In this document: positions 60,014 to 64,000 of the stretch, in pieces | How the letters are laid out: every line of letters begins with the position of its first letter | Numbering within the stretch: the stretch's first letter is position 1 | Source: JBGPEQ01 sp050180895 | GTDB lineage: Bacteria; Pseudomonadota; Alphaproteobacteria; Dongiales; Dongiaceae | NCBI GenBank assembly: GCA_050180895.1 | Contig: JBFXDS010000015.1 | Coordinates: 1 to 64,000 of the forward strand | Length of the DNA: 64,000 bases | Reading direction: 5' to 3' | Notes under the pieces: model-generated | Databases searched by the model: none | What the model saw: only the letters and a program-made list of their open reading frames with translations | Told to the model about the DNA's origin: nothing | Made by a program: the position numbers and the translations under genes

Positions 60014-60958
60014 TCAGGCGGTGAGTGCCCTTGGCAGCTTGAAATGCACGCTTTCTTCGGTCACGGCAAGCTCTTCGACGGTGACGGCGAAGCGCTCCCG
60101 GCAGGCCGCGATCACTTCCTGGACCAGCAGTTCCGGCGCCGATGCGCCGGCGGTGAGGCCGAGCCGGCGCACGCCGTTGAGCCAGCGCCAGTCGATGTCG
60201 GCGGCGCGGCGCACCAGCCACGCCCGGGCGCAGCCCGCGCTCTTCGCCACCTCGACCAGCCGCATCGAGTTGGAGGAATTCGGCGCGCCGACGATCAGCA
60301 TCGCGTCGCAGTCGGGCGCGATGGCCTTCACCGCCAGCTGCCGGTTGGTGGTGGCGTAGCAGATGTCCTCGCGACGCGGCCCGTGGATCTGCGGAAAGCG
60401 ACGCCGCAGGACGCCGATGATCTCCGCCGCCTCGTCGACGGCCAGCGTCGTCTGCGTAATATAAGCGATGCTGCGTCCTGTGGGCGGCGCCAGCCTCTCG
60501 GCATCGGCCGCTGACTGCACCAGCGTCACGGCGCCGGCCGGGAGCTGCCCCATGGTGCCGATGACTTCGGGGTGGCCGGCGTGGCCGATCAGGATGATAT
60601 GCCGGCCGGCGCCATGGTGTCGCTCGGCCTCGCGATGCACCTTGCTCACCAGCGGGCAGGTGGCGTCGAGGGAGATCAGGCGGCGCTGGTTGGCCTCCAC
60701 CGGCACCGATTTCGGCACGCCGTGGGCGGAGAAGACGACCGGCGCGCCGGTCGGCACCTCGTCCAGCTCGTCGACGAACACAGCGCCCTTGGCCTCCAGG
60801 CTCTCGACCACGAACCGGTTGTGGACGATCTCGTGTCGCACATAGACCGGCGAACCATAGCGCTCGATCGCCCGCTCGACGATCTGCACCGCGCGCTCGA
60901 CGCCGGCGCAGAATCCGCGCGGCGCGGCGAGGAGAAGCGTGAGCGGTGGGTATGTCAT
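60014..60958 (-). CDS. ispH: 4-hydroxy-3-methylbut-2-enyl diphosphate reductase
   Basis: 314 residues. Last step of the MEP isoprenoid pathway. Fe-S cysteines C17 (P-R-G-F-C-A-G-V), C101 (D-A-T-C-P-L-V) and C200 (D-I-C-Y-A-T-T-N-R-Q) are all present, as are H-E-I-V-H-N and A-P-N-S-S-N-S. The ATG at 60958 gives the normal start; 60973 (five residues longer) is possible. First gene of ispH-thrB. Confidence 0.95.
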   Translation of the reverse strand: MTYPPLTLLLAAPRGFCAGVERAVQIVERAIERYGSPVYVRHEIVHNRFVVESLEAKGAVFVDELDEVPTGAPVVFSAHGVPKSVPVEANQRRLISLDATCPLVSKVHREAERHHGAGRHIILIGHAGHPEVIGTMGQLPAGAVTLVQSAADAERLAPPTGRSIAYITQTTLAVDEAAEIIGVLRRRFPQIHGPRREDICYATTNRQLAVKAIAPDCDAMLIVGAPNSSNSMRLVEVAKSAGCARAWLVRRAADIDWRWLNGVRRLGLTAGASAPELLVQEVIAACRERFAVTVEELAVTEESVHFKLPRALTA

Positions 60959-61098
60959 TCCGATGTCCTGCATATGTGCGGTCGTGCCGAATTCCGCAAC
61001 CGCCTTGTGTATCGCCCAGGCGTTAACTACAGTCGCCGGGCCGCGACCGCACCGCCGGCGGGACAGTAGACCAGGGGAGGAGGCGAAGGAAGTCCGAC

Positions 61099-61338
61099 AT
61101 GGCAGAACCCATTCCGGCGCAAAAGGCGCCCTATCCCGTCGACGTCGAGGCCGGCAAGACGTACTGGTGGTGCCGCTGCGGTCGCAGCGCCAACCAGCCT
61201 TTCTGCGACGGCTCGCACGCCGCGTTCGGCCTCTCCCCTCTGGAATACACCGCGACTGCGACGGCAAAGGTATGGTTTTGTGGCTGCAAGGCGACAAAGA
61301 AGCAGCCTTTGTGCGACGGCACCCACAAGACCGTCTAG
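61099..61338 (+). CDS. CDGSH iron-sulfur domain protein
   Basis: 79 residues with two CDGSH modules, each C-x-C-x(8-ish)-C-D-G-[ST]-H: C-R-C-G-R-S-A-N-Q-P-F-C-D-G-S-H and C-G-C-K-A-T-K-K-Q-P-L-C-D-G-T-H. Each can hold a [2Fe-2S] cluster with three Cys and one His. Role in electron or cluster transfer is likely but unproven. Divergent from ispH. Confidence 0.9.
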   Translation: MAEPIPAQKAPYPVDVEAGKTYWWCRCGRSANQPFCDGSHAAFGLSPLEYTATATAKVWFCGCKATKKQPLCDGTHKTV

Positions 61339-61356
61339 CCCGTCCGCATTTCCTCC

Positions 61357-61902
61357 ATGGCCCCTCGCATCGCCCTGCGGCTCGCATTGATTGCCGCGCC
61401 GCTCCTCCTCGCCGCCTGCGAGACCCTGCGCTCCATCGATTTCAGCCCGGAGCCGGTGATTCCCCCGCCCTGTCCGCGCGCCGTCGTCGGCGAAGGCGCC
61501 GGCCACCTGACGCGCTTCGATGGCACCGGCAAGGACGCCACCGATGTGGTCTTCGATGCGGAGATCTTCGATCTTGCGGGGAGCTGCGTCTATGACGACG
61601 AGGAGATCGAGGTCGACATGCAGGTCCAGATCGTCGCCGGACGCGGCCCGGCGGCGACCGACGACTATGCGCGCTTCGACTACTTCGTCGCCGTCACCAG
61701 CGCCGACGGGACCATCCTGGCGCGCGAGGCGTTCGATGCCGCCATCGAGCTGTCCGGCAACCAGACGCGCAACGAGATCATCGACGAGATCGAGCAGACC
61801 ATCCCGATCCCGGAGGGCGGCAGCGGCGGCGGCCTCGTCATCATCGTCGGCTTCGAGATGACGCCCGAGGAGCTCGAGTTCAACCGCCAGCAGGGACGGT
61901 GA
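61357..61902 (+). CDS. Predicted lipoprotein of unknown function
   Basis: 181 residues, signal with lipobox L-L-A-A-C at 17-21, mature start C-E-T-L-R-S-I. The rest is beta-rich with a conserved-looking C-P-R-A-V, D-A-T-D-V-V-F-D-A-E and a Ca-like acidic E-E-L-E-F tail. I do not recognise a family; similar beta-sandwich lipoproteins are common in Rhodospirillales. Eighteen bases after the CDGSH gene. Confidence 0.75.
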   Translation: MAPRIALRLALIAAPLLLAACETLRSIDFSPEPVIPPPCPRAVVGEGAGHLTRFDGTGKDATDVVFDAEIFDLAGSCVYDDEEIEVDMQVQIVAGRGPAATDDYARFDYFVAVTSADGTILAREAFDAAIELSGNQTRNEIIDEIEQTIPIPEGGSGGGLVIIVGFEMTPEELEFNRQQGR

Positions 61903-61962
61903 GGGCGTGGTGCTCAACAGAGAATCGCACGCCACTTACCGGCGTTGCCTGACTCGGTTCAT

Positions 61963-62020
61963 TCCCCCGCCCCATGTGGGCGGGGGTTAAGGGGGCGGGG
62001 TCTCGCGCCGGCAGGCGCCA
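61963..62020. repeat. CCCCCGCCC...GGGCGGGGG hairpin plus GGCGCC palindrome
   Basis: Stem CCCCCGCCC-CATGT-GGGCGGGGG followed by GCGCCGGCAGGCGCCA, the same composite as at 30664-30723. Likely ends the lipoprotein transcript before the riboswitch. The rest of 61903-62160 shows only a possible TTGACC box at about 62123. Confidence 0.65.
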
Positions 62021-62162
62021 GAAGGCAAGAGTCATCATGGATGAGGCGGATAGGCTTGTTGCTGCGTCGGCTGTTTCACCGAGATGGTGCATCGCTGATG
62101 TGACAGGGGTTGCGCTTTCGGCCTTGACCGGATCGGCCCGGCGGAGGAATCTGCCAGGGCCT

Positions 62163-62388
62163 GCGCGGGAGAGACCGGCCGATATGGCCGGCGCCGAAGG
62201 AGCAACCGCCCCGGAAACTCTCAGGCAAAAGGACCGCGCGGCACTGAGGCACTCTGGAAAGTAGGCGTCCGGCGCGGCAGGGTCCGTGTCCGCCGCCTCA
62301 CCGAAGGGGTAAGCCGCCCGGCGCGGTCGTCATGTCCGATCGCGTCCGACGGTGAATCTTTCAGGTCCGAAGACAGAGGGGGCTCCGT
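62163..62388 (+). promoter_or_regulatory. Tandem glycine riboswitch
   Basis: Two aptamers in a row. The first (62163-62259) has GGGAGAGAC, then CGCCGAAGGAGCAA, ACTCTCAGGCAAAAGGACCG and the closing ACTCTGGAAAG. The second (62262-62388) has CACCGAAGGGGTAAGCC, AATCTTTCAGGTCCGAAGAC and AGAGGGGG. These are the conserved cores of the gcvT riboswitch, placed 50 bases upstream of gcvT. Binding of glycine is expected to turn the cleavage operon on. Confidence 0.92.
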
Positions 62389-62439
62389 GGCGGCGAAATG
62401 CCGGCATGGACGACCCGATTCCTGTCGGAGGACGTGCCG

Positions 62440-63561
62440 TTGACCGATTCCAGCCAGCCGCTGAAACGCACGCCGCTGCATGCGCTGCATGTCGTGCTCG
62501 GCGCCAAGATGGTGCCGTTCGCCGGCTACGACATGCCCGTGCAGTATCCGATGGGCATCCTGGCCGAGCATCAGCACACGCGCGCCGCCGCCGGCCTGTT
62601 CGACGTCTCGCATATGGGCCAGGTCAGGCTGACCGGGTCGGGCGGTGCGAGCGCGGCCAAGGCGCTGGAGGCGCTGGTCCCCGCCGACGTCCAGGCGCTG
62701 ACGCCGGGGCAGATGCGCTACACCCAGTTCACCAACGAAGCCGGCGGCATCCTCGACGACCTCATGGTCGCCAATACCGGCGATCATCTGATGCTCGTCG
62801 TCAACGCCGCGGGCAAGGACGCCGACGCCGCGCATCTGCGCCGCCATCTCGCCGGGTCGTGCCGGATCGAGGAGCTGTCCACCCGCGGCCTGCTCGCGTT
62901 GCAGGGGCCGAAGGCGGCGGAGGTGCTGGAGCGATTCGCGCCGCAGTGCCGCGCCATGACCTTCATGACCGCGGCGTTCCTGACGGTCGACGGCGTCACC
63001 TGCTACGTCACCCGCTCCGGCTATACTGGCGAGGACGGCTACGAGATCTCGATGCCCGGCGATGCGGCCGATCGCCTCGCCCGCCGCCTGCTGCAGGAGC
63101 CGGAGGTGAAGCCGGTCGGCCTCGGCGCCCGCGATTCTCTACGTCTCGAGGCCGGCCTCTGCCTCCACGGCAACGACATCGACGCGGGCACCACGCCCGT
63201 CGAGGCCGCCCTCACCTGGTCGATCGGCAAGCGCCGGCGCGGCGAGGGCGGCTTCATCGGCGCCGACGTGATCCTGAAGCAGCTCAAGGAGGGCGCGCCG
63301 CGCCGCCTCGTCGGCATCCGCCCGGAGGGGCGCGCCCCCGCGCGCGCCCATGCCGAGATTCGCGATGCCGGCGGACGCCGCATCGGCGAGGTCACCAGCG
63401 GCGGCTTCGGCCCGACCGTCAACGGGCCCGTCGCCATGGGCTATGTCGCGGCCGGCAGCGCCGCGCCCGGCACCGATCTGCAGGTCGTCGTCCGCGACAA
63501 GGCGCTGCCCGCCAAGGTCGCGCCGCTGCCGTTCGTTCCGCACCGCTACCACCGAGGCTGA
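62440..63561 (+). CDS. gcvT: Aminomethyltransferase, T-protein of glycine cleavage
   Basis: 373 residues from a TTG start. Transfers the aminomethyl carbon of glycine to tetrahydrofolate. Family opening L-K-R-T-P-L-H-A-L-H and V-P-F-A-G-Y-D-M-P-V-Q-Y; later D-V-S-H-M-G-Q and G-Y-T-G-E-D-G-Y-E. GGAGG at 62427-62431 is eight bases before this TTG, whose product starts T-D-S-S-Q-P-L-K-R-T-P as in relatives; the ATG at 62398 would add 14 residues and lacks a good ribosome site. Confidence 0.92.
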   Translation: MTDSSQPLKRTPLHALHVVLGAKMVPFAGYDMPVQYPMGILAEHQHTRAAAGLFDVSHMGQVRLTGSGGASAAKALEALVPADVQALTPGQMRYTQFTNEAGGILDDLMVANTGDHLMLVVNAAGKDADAAHLRRHLAGSCRIEELSTRGLLALQGPKAAEVLERFAPQCRAMTFMTAAFLTVDGVTCYVTRSGYTGEDGYEISMPGDAADRLARRLLQEPEVKPVGLGARDSLRLEAGLCLHGNDIDAGTTPVEAALTWSIGKRRRGEGGFIGADVILKQLKEGAPRRLVGIRPEGRAPARAHAEIRDAGGRRIGEVTSGGFGPTVNGPVAMGYVAAGSAAPGTDLQVVVRDKALPAKVAPLPFVPHRYHRG

Positions 63562-63574
63562 GGGGAGAGCACCG

Positions 63575-63952
63575 ATGAGCACCGTGAAGTTCACCAAGGA
63601 GCATGAATGGATCCAGGTCGAGGGCGATACCGGCACCGTCGGCATCACCGACTATGCGCAGGAGCAGCTCGGCGACGTCGTCTATGTCGAGCTTCCGGCG
63701 GTCGGCAAGCAGGTCGAGAAGGGCAAGGAGATGGCCGTCGTCGAATCGGTGAAGGCGGCGAGCGAGGTCTATGCGCCCGTCAGCGGTTCGGTGGTCGCCG
63801 TCAACGAGAAGCTGAGCGCGGAGCCGGCCACGGTCAATGCCGAGCCCATGGCGGGCGGCTGGTTCGTCAAGATCAAGCTCGGCAACCCGGCGGAGCTCGA
63901 GGGGCTGATGGACAAGGCCGCCTATGACGCCTTCGTGAAGGAACCGCACTGA
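63575..63952 (+). CDS. gcvH: Glycine cleavage system H protein
   Basis: 125 residues, lipoyl carrier. The lipoyl lysine is K60 in V-V-E-S-V-K-A-A-S. Opens K-F-T-K-E-H-E-W-I. Thirteen bases after gcvT; its TGA shares one base with the ATG of gcvPA. Confidence 0.96.
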   Translation: MSTVKFTKEHEWIQVEGDTGTVGITDYAQEQLGDVVYVELPAVGKQVEKGKEMAVVESVKAASEVYAPVSGSVVAVNEKLSAEPATVNAEPMAGGWFVKIKLGNPAELEGLMDKAAYDAFVKEPH

Positions 63953-64000
63953 TGCGCTATCTGCCGCTGACGGAGGCCGACCGCCGGGCGATGCTGGCGA
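63952..64000 (+). CDS. gcvPA: Glycine dehydrogenase subunit 1 (P-protein alpha), first 16 codons
   Basis: Only the start is inside the window: M-R-Y-L-P-L-T-E-A-D-R-R-A-M-L-A, the usual N-terminus of the split P-protein's first subunit. The two-subunit form (gcvPA, gcvPB) is therefore expected downstream. Confidence 0.85.
   Translation, partial: MRYLPLTEADRRAMLA

Noticed and set aside
62398..62439. ATG at 62398 as the gcvT start
   Set aside because: It has no good ribosome site and adds 14 residues unlike other GcvT proteins. TTG at 62440 has GGAGG eight bases before it.

Overview
The window is strongly GC-rich and looks like one contiguous chromosomal piece from an alphaproteobacterium, most likely of the Rhodospirillales type. 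This is inferred from gene content: class I lysyl-tRNA synthetase, the aerobic cobaltochelatase pair cobS/cobT, queA-tgt-queF-queG, ispH-thrB, a TIGR01459-type HAD protein, a single-chain methylmalonyl-CoA mutase, and a huge membrane coiled-coil protein whose C-terminal domain resembles conserved Rhodospirillales proteins. No rRNA, tRNA or CRISPR array was seen. The only mobile element is the end of an IS110-family transposase at the left edge.

Layout. 0-0.4 kb: IS110 remnant and repeats. 0.45-6.4 kb: TerB-like protein, AEC transporter, TPR-sulfotransferase, DinG-type helicase. 6.6-10.6 kb: trehalose operon otsB-GH15-otsA with overlapping genes. 10.7-16.1 kb: class I LysRS, class IV aminotransferase, a LexA-like regulator lacking its catalytic serine, pyrD, HAD IIA hydrolase. 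16.2-20.7 kb: SRPBCC/cyclase fusion, two paralogous lipoproteins, acyltransferase and a zinc-ribbon protein. 20.9-28.0 kb: methylmalonyl-CoA mutase and a 1660-residue protein carrying at least 14 tandem 47/51-residue repeats. 28.2-32.6 kb: HicBA, RecQ, Atm1-type exporter. 32.6-36.7 kb: napEDABC behind a perfect FixK/FNR-like palindrome. 36.8-41.5 kb: two-gene ABC exporter, then a TmpB/PhnZ-like HD oxygenase and a TmpA-like dioxygenase, which together suggest release of phosphate and glycine betaine from a trimethylated aminophosphonate; then a VOC protein. 41.8-48.3 kb: meaB, rpmB and the queuosine genes queA, tgt, queF, queG, interrupted by a DUF433/PIN-like toxin-antitoxin pair. 48.4-55.9 kb: dienelactone hydrolase, glutamine amidotransferase, two tandem phytase-like secreted proteins, cobT-cobS and a DnaJ-domain protein. 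56-61 kb: PLP amino-acid deaminase, HpcH/HpaI aldolase, AbrB/Doc toxin-antitoxin, thrB, ispH. 61-64 kb: CDGSH protein, lipoprotein, tandem glycine riboswitch and the start of gcvT-gcvH-gcvPA.

Several B12-linked functions occur together: methylmalonyl-CoA mutase and its chaperone MeaB, QueG, and CobS/CobT, which insert the cobalt. Intergenic space is full of dispersed palindromic repeats of at least five families, one of which has become the coding end of queG. Start codons were chosen by Shine-Dalgarno spacing, overlaps and family length; where the choice is uncertain the entry says so.
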